This document shows positions 1 to 8,610 of a DNA stretch of 12,255 bases, one piece after another. Location of the stretch: the NCBI GenBank assembly GCA_023461135.1, contig JAEWNX010000265.1:1-12255 (forward strand), in the 5' to 3' direction. Every line of letters starts with the position of its first letter. The first letter of the stretch is position 1. The stretch comes from Pseudomonadota bacterium. Lineage in GTDB: Bacteria > Pseudomonadota > Alphaproteobacteria > Caulobacterales > Aquidulcibacteraceae. A program made the translations under genes and the position numbers. Below the pieces are notes generated by a model that ran no database searches, was not told the DNA's origin, and worked only from the letters and a program-made list of their open reading frames with translations.

Positions 1-753
1 GCTTGGCACGCCCCGTTCGCGGCGGTCCTCGATGCGCACCAGGTGCCAGGTATCGTCCACCTGGATCGGGCCAAGCAGCTCACCGACATTGCCGCGCTCG
101 ACCGCGGCGCGAATGGGGCCAGCCACGTCCGACATCGCGTTGAAGCCGAGGTCGCCGCCATCGGGCGCGCTCTCCCGGTCGGTCGAGAGCTCAAACGCGA
201 GCGCTTCGAACCGGTCGCCTTGGTCGAGCCTTCTTTTGGCCGCGTCCGCAGCCTCTCGTGAATTGAACTGGATGTGGCGGAGATGGATTTCCGTGCCTTG
301 GCCGAGCCGGCTGGCATTCTCCCGATAGAGCCGCTCGATCGCTGCAGGGTCGGTCGCGTGCTGGTCGACCTCTTCGTAGATCGCCGCCGCAAGCACCCGT
401 TCGCGCGCATTCTCAAGCTGCCGGCGCACGTCCGGTTCGCGGTCGAGTCCGCGCGCTTCAGCTTCCATCGCAAACAGGCGGAATTGGATCAGCTCTTCGA
501 GCGCGAAGTAGAACGCGTCGGAATTGGCGTCCAGGTCCTCGCCTTCCTGCAGCAGCCCGCGGGCCACGGCGTGCGAGCGCACGTCCTCGATGTAGATCGG
601 CCGTCCGTTAACCGTTGCGGCCACGACCGGATCGCGCACGCCGCTGCTGTCTCCGCCGGAGTCGCGCCCCAGGCCGCACGCGGACAGCATCAAGCCAATC
701 GCGAGACCCGCGCCGACAAGACCCACGCCGGACAGGAACTTATTTGGGATCAT
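1..753 (-). CDS. Parvulin-type peptidyl-prolyl isomerase, lipoprotein, SurA/PrsA-like (partial; 3' end outside window)
   Basis: Reading the minus strand from an ATG at 753 gives 251 open codons to the window edge, so the C-terminus is missing. The N-terminus is a lipoprotein signal: a short charged start, a hydrophobic stretch and a lipobox L-S-A-C with the lipidated Cys at residue 26. Residues 45-53 (VATVNGRPI) are typical of SurA/PrsA N-terminal chaperone segments, followed by a helical region to about 150. The parvulin rotamase domain covers about 153-246, with the family signature GGDLGF at 199-204 and the closing strand WHLVRI at 236-241. By family, it would catalyse cis-trans isomerisation of Xaa-Pro bonds and chaperone exported proteins at the membrane or periplasm. 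It is divergent from secA, which fits a role just after Sec export. The Shine-Dalgarno is weak (GAGAG about 8-12 bases before the ATG). Family call is firm; the exact orthologue is not. Confidence 0.9.
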   Translation of the reverse strand, partial: MIPNKFLSGVGLVGAGLAIGLMLSACGLGRDSGGDSSGVRDPVVAATVNGRPIYIEDVRSHAVARGLLQEGEDLDANSDAFYFALEELIQFRLFAMEAEARGLDREPDVRRQLENARERVLAAAIYEEVDQHATDPAAIERLYRENASRLGQGTEIHLRHIQFNSREAADAAKRRLDQGDRFEALAFELSTDRESAPDGGDLGFNAMSDVAGPIRAAVERGNVGELLGPIQVDDTWHLVRIEDRRERGVPS

Positions 754-793
754 GCGTTCTGCTCTCTAGGCAGGGCAGCGTGCATGATTTGCG

Positions 794-814
794 CCCAAGA
801 CCGCGTTCCTTGGG
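794..814. promoter_or_regulatory. Inverted repeat CCCAAG-N9-CTTGGG in the divergent parvulin/secA region
   Basis: A perfect 6-bp inverted repeat (794-799 and 809-814) with a 9-base spacer lies between the two divergent starts, ending 5 bases before a TTGACA box. Its arm spacing of about one and a half helical turns and its location would suit an operator, but no known regulator site is recognised and chance cannot be excluded. Confidence 0.3.
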
Positions 815-819
815 TCGCA

Positions 820-847
820 TTGACACCGCCCAGGGGCGCTCTTAAGT
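820..847 (+). promoter_or_regulatory. Candidate sigma-70-type promoter for secA
   Basis: A full-consensus -35 box TTGACA (820-825) is followed, after 16 bases, by a weak -10 match TTAAGT (842-847). If used, transcription would start near 854 and leave a leader of about 130 bases before the secA ATG at 987. The -35 is clear and the -10 is poor, so the call is tentative. The rest of the 754-986 gap holds the inverted repeat just upstream and a shorter TTGGC/GCCAA inverted repeat at 892-915. I see no gene in it. Confidence 0.35.
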
Positions 848-986
848 CTCGCCCGCGCACAAGTCGAGAGTGTTTCCGCACCCGGCGCGCGTTGGCGGGG
901 ACACGAAAAAGCCAAGAACTCCAACGCTCTCGACGTTTTATCCAGCGCCCCTTACATCACGGCGCACCAACCTTAAGATCGCGCCC

Positions 987-3695
<2,709 letters not shown>

Positions 3696-3696
3696 C

Positions 3697-3745
3697 CCAG
3701 CGCCGCTAGCTGGACTCTCACGTTTAATCCGATACCGTGAGGGTC
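3697..3745 (+). terminator. Inverted repeats after secA, possible terminator or transcript-end hairpin
   Basis: Two overlapping hairpins follow the secA stop codon. The first has a 5-bp stem (CCAGC 3697-3701 with GCTGG 3709-3713). The second has a 10-bp stem with one G-U pair (3713-3722 with 3736-3745) and a 13-base loop. They compete for base 3713. No T-tract follows, so a standard intrinsic terminator is not shown. The rest of the 3696-3823 gap contains only the GGGAG ribosome-binding site of the next gene. Confidence 0.3.
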
Positions 3746-3823
3746 GGGGAGGGGGTCGGGCCGCACTCGTACTCCATCGATGTCCGCGTGCGCGCGCTAT
3801 CCCGTCGGTAGCTGGGAGCTGCC

Positions 3824-5374
3824 ATGGCGGAAGTCTTTGTTTCCTACAAACGAGACCATCGGCGCGAAGTCGCGCACATCGCCGAGCGTTTGCAGGCGCT
3901 CGGCGTCAGCGTTTGGTACGATGCAGGGCTCACCGCCGGCGAGCAGTACCGCACCGAAATCAAGCGCGAACTGGGCGCATCGTCGGTTTCCATCGCGTGT
4001 TGGACGCCGGCTTGCTTCGACGAAAAAGACGAAGGCTGGGTGCGCTGGGAGGCGCAGTACGCACGCAACCGCGGCCGGCTCGTGCCGATCTTTCTCCAAC
4101 CGACCGAGTTGGAGCCGCCCTTCCACTTGGACCATGTCGAGGATCTGACCAACTGGGTGAGTGACGGCTCGCCGTCCAATCATGATGGCTGGCGGCGCTT
4201 GTTATTGGCGCTCGAAGAAAGACTCGAGCGGCGCGGTTTGTGGGAGCTTGACGAAAAACTCGCGCCCCTACGCGCTCAGGGCGTCGTAACTGGCGTCGCC
4301 ATGACGCCGGCGGAGGCGGCCACGGCCGGCGCCAAACTCGATCAAGGCGGTTGCGAAGCGCTCGCCGCTGCAATCGAACGCTGGCTGGATGGTCAGCCGA
4401 GGTCGCAGGCCAAGCGCGTCGGCGAACTTGTCGCCACGCTGCGCGCGGCGCATGCGCATCCGCAGCAGCCGAAGACGTCCGCGCCGAGCGACGCAGTCCA
4501 AGAGCCCGTAAGCGGCGGGCTCGCACGCCCGGAACGGGACGCCAAGGGCCATGTTGTCGTTCGCGACGAACGCATCAAGGCGATCCCCGCCGCCTTCTAC
4601 GGCCTCTCGATGTTGCAAGCGCGCCCATTCCTGATGTTGTCGCTCTACGCAATCCTGTTGGCGATCAACATTTGGAATATGCATGAGATGCAGCGCTATA
4701 TGGCGCGTCAACCGGACAGCTCCCTCACCGATCCCTTCGCCCTCTACCGCGAACTCGCCGCGCCATACATCGGGGCCGTGGTCGTCGCTTGGCTCACGCA
4801 ATCGGCCATGCTGCGCGCCTTGATCCGGGGCGAGGGGGTGAGCGGCGTGCTAGGCCTCAACCTGGGCGCCGACGAAGTGCGGCTGGGCGTGGTCAACGTC
4901 GCAACGTTCTTGGTAGGCGCGATCGTGCTCGCGCTGTGCGGCGGAGCAGTCACCGCGGCATATCTCGCGGCTGTGCCGTTCGGCGAGGTTGCAGCCTTGT
5001 CCGCCGGATTTGTGGTCGGCGTGCTGGCCCTCTACGCGTACTGCTCCTTCTTGGCGCGCGTCACGCCAATTGCCGCGGCTACGATCGCGCGGCGCCGTTT
5101 CGCAATCGTCGAGGGCTGGAAGCTTGGCGGAAAGGCCACGCTGTCGGTCGCCGCCGCGTACGCATTGCTTGCCGTCGGCTACTTCGTCGGCGTCATATTG
5201 ATCGGCGTGGCCGCCTCGATGCTGGGCATGCTCGATTCGGCGGGCGTCGTGCAGATGAATGTTTGGGGCTACGGCTATCTCATCGTCTTGAATTTGGTCG
5301 CCGTCCCATTCGCCGCCGCCTATTACGGCGTTGGCGCGTACATCTTCATCCAACGCTCGACGGCGGAACGATAG
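3824..5374 (+). CDS. TIR-domain protein with C-terminal six-helix membrane domain
   Basis: A 516-residue protein whose N-terminus is a TIR domain (about 2-130). It shows box 1 FVSY (5-8), WYD at 31-33, and W-V-R-W-E at 72-76. Glu76 aligns by eye with the catalytic Glu of NAD-cleaving TIRs such as SARM1 (W-V-H-K-E), so NADase activity is plausible but untested. A helical, charged segment (about 130-210) and a Pro-rich linker (about 212-250) follow. About six hydrophobic helices then lie near 268-286, 313-331, 354-381, 388-411, 438-464 and 482-507. The membrane part has motifs (LGADEVRL at 347-354, then RRRFAIVEGWKL at 423-434) resembling a multi-pass membrane domain I recall from alphaproteobacterial hypothetical proteins; I cannot name it. 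Start: ATG with GGGAG five bases upstream. It stands alone, converging with the M20 gene 12 bases on. A rare TTA Leu codon at 4202 and more TTG than secA hint at a different codon history. Role in phage defence is inference. Confidence 0.85.
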   Translation: MAEVFVSYKRDHRREVAHIAERLQALGVSVWYDAGLTAGEQYRTEIKRELGASSVSIACWTPACFDEKDEGWVRWEAQYARNRGRLVPIFLQPTELEPPFHLDHVEDLTNWVSDGSPSNHDGWRRLLLALEERLERRGLWELDEKLAPLRAQGVVTGVAMTPAEAATAGAKLDQGGCEALAAAIERWLDGQPRSQAKRVGELVATLRAAHAHPQQPKTSAPSDAVQEPVSGGLARPERDAKGHVVVRDERIKAIPAAFYGLSMLQARPFLMLSLYAILLAINIWNMHEMQRYMARQPDSSLTDPFALYRELAAPYIGAVVVAWLTQSAMLRALIRGEGVSGVLGLNLGADEVRLGVVNVATFLVGAIVLALCGGAVTAAYLAAVPFGEVAALSAGFVVGVLALYAYCSFLARVTPIAAATIARRRFAIVEGWKLGGKATLSVAAAYALLAVGYFVGVILIGVAASMLGMLDSAGVVQMNVWGYGYLIVLNLVAVPFAAAYYGVGAYIFIQRSTAER

Positions 5375-5386
5375 CAGGGTGCGCGG

Positions 5387-6790
5387 CTATTGCCGCCCCG
5401 CCAGCTCGTTGATCAACGCACGCCAATGCGAGAGCCCTGTATAGAAGCTCGCCACGGGCACGCGCTCGTTGAGGCCGTGTGAGAAATCGTCAACCTCGCG
5501 CATGAAGATCGCGCCGACGCCATAGGTTGGGATTTCGGCGGCGCGGAAATAGAGCCCGTCGGTCGCGCCGGCCGACATGTACGGCGTGACCACCACGCCC
5601 GGGTAGCTCGCGTGCACGGCGCGCGTCACGGCCTGCATCACGTCGGCGCGCAGCGGCGAGGCGTCGCTCGCGCTCGAAGGCCCAAGCGGCGCGACCTCCA
5701 CGCCGGAGCCCGCCAGCGCCTGCAGCTCGCGCTGCACGTCCGAGACTGCGACGCCTGGGAAGATGCGGCAGTTCACTGTCGCCGACGCCGATTGCGGCAG
5801 CGCGTTCTCCGCGTGCCCGCCTGCCAGCATCGTGGCGACGCACGTCGTGCGCAGCAGCGTCGACGTGTGGGGGTTGGCCGAAAGGGTGCGCGCCGCGCGC
5901 CGGTCGCCCGGGTTGGCCGCAAAGCGCCGCATCGCTTCGCCTTCAGGTCCGCCGATCGCGGTCGCGCCATTGCGGAAGGCGCCGAGTGTCGTGTCGTTCC
6001 ACATCACCGGGAATTGGAACGCCCGCAACGCGGCCAGCGCCTGCGCGAGATCGTAGATCGCGTTGTCGTCGCGCGGCACGGAGGAGTGGCCCCCCGAATT
6101 GCGCGCGGTGAAGGTGAAGCTTGCGTAGGTCTTCTCCGCCGTCTGCACGGCGTAGGCGATCGGCGCGCCGGTTTCGCTGAGCTGTCCGCCGCCGGCGTCC
6201 GAGTTCAACGCAAACTCCGCATCGCCGAGCAGCGCGCGATGCTGCGCAAGCAACGCCGTCGTCGTCGCGCCAGTCGTTTCTTCGTCGCCCGAGAACCAGA
6301 TGATCAGGTCGCGCGTCGGTGTGAAACCCTCGGCGCGTAGTGAGAGGAACAGCGACGTCAGATGCGCGACGCCCGTTTTGTTGTCGGCCGAGCCGCGGCC
6401 GAAGAAGAACCCGTTTTCCTCCACCAGCGTGAACGGATCGCGCTGCCAATCGGCGCGCCGCGCCGGCACCACGTCCATATGCGCGAGCAACAGGATCGGC
6501 CGTCCGCCGCTTCCATCGCCGCGATAGCGCACGAGCAGGCCCGCCGTGTTCTCGAGCGGGAGCACATGCACGTCATCGGCTGCAAAGCCGCCCGCACGGA
6601 AGCGCTCGGCCAAGTACGCCGCCATCGCCGGGTTCTGTCCGCCTTCGGTCGAGGTGTCGAACGCGACGATGCGGCGGTAGATGTCGAGCGCTTGCGCGCG
6701 TTCGGCCTCGCTCGGCGACTGCGCGGCGGCGACAGAAAAGGCGAGAGCGGCGCAGACGCCGATAAGAGCGGCGCAGAAGCGGTGAAGCAC
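5387..6790 (-). CDS. Exported M20-family metallopeptidase (carboxypeptidase-like)
   Basis: From a GTG start at 6790 this is 467 residues. An N-terminal signal peptide (hydrophobic 6-23, A-A-A before Gln24) predicts export to the periplasm. M20 di-zinc residues are all visible: His104 in LLLAHMDVVP with Asp106, bridging Asp136 in GRGSADNKTG, the general base and ligand pair Glu170-Glu171 in SGDEETTG, Asp198 in NSDAGG, and His438 in SHGLNERV. M20 enzymes of this layout cleave C-terminal residues of peptides or N-acyl amino acids; the substrate cannot be read here. The mature enzyme includes the lid/dimerisation domain between the two catalytic halves, with the His in GGHSSVP. GTG at 6790 is preferred to an in-frame TTG at 6805 because GGGGGA sits seven bases before it and it gives a compact signal peptide. 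The gene is divergent from the polymerase gene, with 76 bases between. Confidence 0.93.
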   Translation of the reverse strand: MLHRFCAALIGVCAALAFSVAAAQSPSEAERAQALDIYRRIVAFDTSTEGGQNPAMAAYLAERFRAGGFAADDVHVLPLENTAGLLVRYRGDGSGGRPILLLAHMDVVPARRADWQRDPFTLVEENGFFFGRGSADNKTGVAHLTSLFLSLRAEGFTPTRDLIIWFSGDEETTGATTTALLAQHRALLGDAEFALNSDAGGGQLSETGAPIAYAVQTAEKTYASFTFTARNSGGHSSVPRDDNAIYDLAQALAALRAFQFPVMWNDTTLGAFRNGATAIGGPEGEAMRRFAANPGDRRAARTLSANPHTSTLLRTTCVATMLAGGHAENALPQSASATVNCRIFPGVAVSDVQRELQALAGSGVEVAPLGPSSASDASPLRADVMQAVTRAVHASYPGVVVTPYMSAGATDGLYFRAAEIPTYGVGAIFMREVDDFSHGLNERVPVASFYTGLSHWRALINELAGRQ

Positions 6791-6812
6791 GTGGAAGTCC
6801 CCCAATTTCCAC
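6791..6812 (-). promoter_or_regulatory. Leader hairpin that places the M20 ribosome-binding site in its loop
   Basis: GTGGAA (6791-6796 on plus) and TTCCAC (6807-6812) form a perfect 6-bp inverted repeat. In the M20 transcript the 10-base loop carries the GGGGGA Shine-Dalgarno and the stem ends directly before the GTG start. This could expose or tune ribosome binding. It may also be a chance or protein-binding palindrome. The remaining 6813-6866 shows no convincing promoter boxes to me. Confidence 0.3.
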
Positions 6813-6866
6813 CCATGCTGCGGGGCGATTAGCGCTTTGGCAAGGGATTGGGCGCAGGGCTAGCCC

Positions 6867-8114
6867 ATGACCCTGGCCCACGCGCCCACCGCCGCCGCGG
6901 CGCCCGCGCTCGCGCGCTGGGAGCCGCTCGCGGCCGCGTTGTGCCTCGCGCTATTTTCCGAGCCGTTCTTCGCCGCCGTCGCGCAAAGCCAGGGCCTCGC
7001 CGAGCCGCCCGGCTATGCGCGCGTGTTTTTCCTGCCGGTCTATGCGTTCCTCGCTTGGGCGGTGTGGCGCGAACGCGCGCAAGCCTTCGCCGCACTGCGC
7101 GCAACCCCGCTGCTGACGTCGCTGCTTTCGCTGGCTTTCCTTTCGACGCTTTGGTCGATCGACAGCGGCGCCACGCTGCGCCGCTCGGTGTGGCTCGCGC
7201 TGACGATGGGCTTTGGGCTCTATCTCGCCTGGCGCCACGAATGGAAAGAACTCGTCGTCGTCATCGCCACGGCTTTCATCGTGCTGATCGCCGGCTCCTT
7301 GGCGCTCGGCCTCATCGCGCCCGGCATCGGCCGCATGACGTTCGAGCATCCCGGGGCCTGGTCCGGCCTGTGGACGCACAAGAACACGCTTGGCGGCATC
7401 ATGGCGCTCGGCGTCGCCGTGTGCGCGAGCGCGGCGATCGTCCAACCGTCGCGGCGCAAGCTATGGATCGCCACAACGCTCGGCGCGTTCGCGCTGGTGC
7501 TGCTGTCAACATCGAAGACGGCGCTGCTGGCGTCGCTGCTTGGTCTTGCCGTCATCGCCGCCGGCGTGATCGTGCGCCGCGGCCTCGTGCCGGCTATCAT
7601 GCTCACCGCCGGCGTTCTGGTCACGATCATCCTCGGCGCAGCAACTGTGCTGATGGCGCCGGAACTCATCGTCGCTGCGCTTGGCCGCGACCTCACGCTC
7701 ACCGGGCGCACGGACATCTGGGACGCGTCCGCGCGCTTCGTCGAAGCGCAGCCATGGCTCGGCTACGGCTATTACGCCTTCTGGCTGCCCGAGAACGGGC
7801 CGGCTTATTGGGTGCGGCAAGCCGTGGCCTGGCAAGTCTCGTCCGCGCATTCGAGCTGGCTTGAGCTGGCGCTCGGCCTTGGCCGCGCCGGCGTCGTTCT
7901 GTTTGCGCTGCAACTGATCGCCACGCTGAAGCGCGGGGCAGGCGCGCTGTTCAACGCGCGCGCAGGCCTTTGGGCGCCTGCATTCCTCGCCGCATTTGCG
8001 CTCTACACGCTCTCCGAAAGCCACGCGCTGCAGGCAAACAATCTGTTCTGGACGATTTACGTCGCCGTCGCCGCGCGACTCGCGCTTGATGCGCGCGAAA
8101 GAACACAGGCATGA
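6867..8114 (+). CDS. O-antigen ligase / ExoQ-like polysaccharide polymerase (Wzy_C family)
   Basis: A 415-residue inner-membrane protein with about ten hydrophobic helices. It carries the landmarks of the O-antigen ligase/polymerase family: W-S-G-L-W-T-H-K-N at 165-173, STSKTA at 214-219, LTGRTDIWDA at 278-287, PWLGYGY at 296-302, and the AHSSWLE segment at 327-333 of the large periplasmic loop. By family such proteins join lipid-linked sugar repeat units to each other (Wzy, ExoQ) or to lipid A core (WaaL). The G-x-W-x-H-K-N and S-x-S-K-T motifs resemble ExoQ-type polymerases more than WaaL, but I cannot decide which reaction. Start: ATG with AGGG eight bases upstream. Its stop overlaps the ruvC start in an ATGA, so the two are probably co-transcribed and translationally coupled. 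No glycosyltransferase or other polysaccharide gene is next to it. Confidence 0.88.
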   Translation: MTLAHAPTAAAAPALARWEPLAAALCLALFSEPFFAAVAQSQGLAEPPGYARVFFLPVYAFLAWAVWRERAQAFAALRATPLLTSLLSLAFLSTLWSIDSGATLRRSVWLALTMGFGLYLAWRHEWKELVVVIATAFIVLIAGSLALGLIAPGIGRMTFEHPGAWSGLWTHKNTLGGIMALGVAVCASAAIVQPSRRKLWIATTLGAFALVLLSTSKTALLASLLGLAVIAAGVIVRRGLVPAIMLTAGVLVTIILGAATVLMAPELIVAALGRDLTLTGRTDIWDASARFVEAQPWLGYGYYAFWLPENGPAYWVRQAVAWQVSSAHSSWLELALGLGRAGVVLFALQLIATLKRGAGALFNARAGLWAPAFLAAFALYTLSESHALQANNLFWTIYVAVAARLALDARERTQA

Positions 8115-8608
8115 GCGCCGTCCTCATCCTCGGCATCGATCCCGGCCTCAATCGTTGCGGCTGGGGAGTGATCGCCAGCGAAGGCTCGCGCCTCATTTAC
8201 GTTGCACACGGCGTGATCAAGCCGAAGTCAACGCAACAACTGGCCTCTCGTCTGCACGATGTTTTCGAAGGCCTTTGCAAGGTGATGGGGGATCACCAGC
8301 CGCACGAAGCGGCGGTGGAGGAGACGTTCGTCAATTCCAACGCCCGCGCCGCGCTCGCGCTCGGCCAGGCGCGCGGCGTCGCGCTCGCCGCGGCTGCACG
8401 CTCCGGCATCGCCGTCGCTGAATACGCGCCCGCGACCGTGAAGAAAGCCGTGGTCGGCGCCGGCCATGCCGACAAAACGCAAATCGCCTTCATGGTGCGC
8501 CGCCTCCTGCCCACCGCAGGCGAGGTGAGCGCCGACGCCGCCGATGCGCTGGGCGTCGCGCTCTGCCACGCCGCGCACGGCGGCTTTCGCCGCCGCGCCG
8601 GCGTTTAG
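8111..8608 (+). CDS. ruvC: RuvC, Holliday-junction resolvase
   Basis: This 165-residue protein is RuvC, near the usual 160-175. RuvC is a dimeric, metal-dependent nuclease that nicks opposite strands of four-way junctions at the end of homologous recombination, working with the RuvAB branch-migration motor. The four acidic catalytic residues are visible: Asp10 in ILGIDPGL, Glu70 in AAVEETF, and Asp142 and Asp145 in SADAADALGVALCHA. The RNase-H-like fold order fits. The ATG at 8111 overlaps the preceding stop (ATGA), so it probably depends on translation of the polysaccharide polymerase. ruvA and ruvB, which often follow ruvC, are absent: the next gene is convergent and ends 2 bases away. No truncation or missing residue was seen. 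Confidence 0.98.
   Translation: MSAVLILGIDPGLNRCGWGVIASEGSRLIYVAHGVIKPKSTQQLASRLHDVFEGLCKVMGDHQPHEAAVEETFVNSNARAALALGQARGVALAAAARSGIAVAEYAPATVKKAVVGAGHADKTQIAFMVRRLLPTAGEVSADAADALGVALCHAAHGGFRRRAGV
8578..8595 (+). terminator. GC-rich hairpin at the ruvC 3' end, weak terminator candidate
   Basis: A 7-bp stem CGGCGGC (8578-8584) pairs with GCCGCCG (8589-8595) around a TTTC loop, inside the last codons of ruvC. Only three T follow, several bases later. Because ruvC and the M13 gene converge with 2 bases between, any terminator must lie within coding sequence, but GC-rich stems are common in such DNA, so support is weak. Confidence 0.22.
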
Positions 8609-8610
8609 AG

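Noticed and set aside
870..986. 39-residue N-terminal extension of secA
   Set aside because: In frame, but the residues do not resemble SecA, whereas translation from 987 matches the family N-terminus and length.
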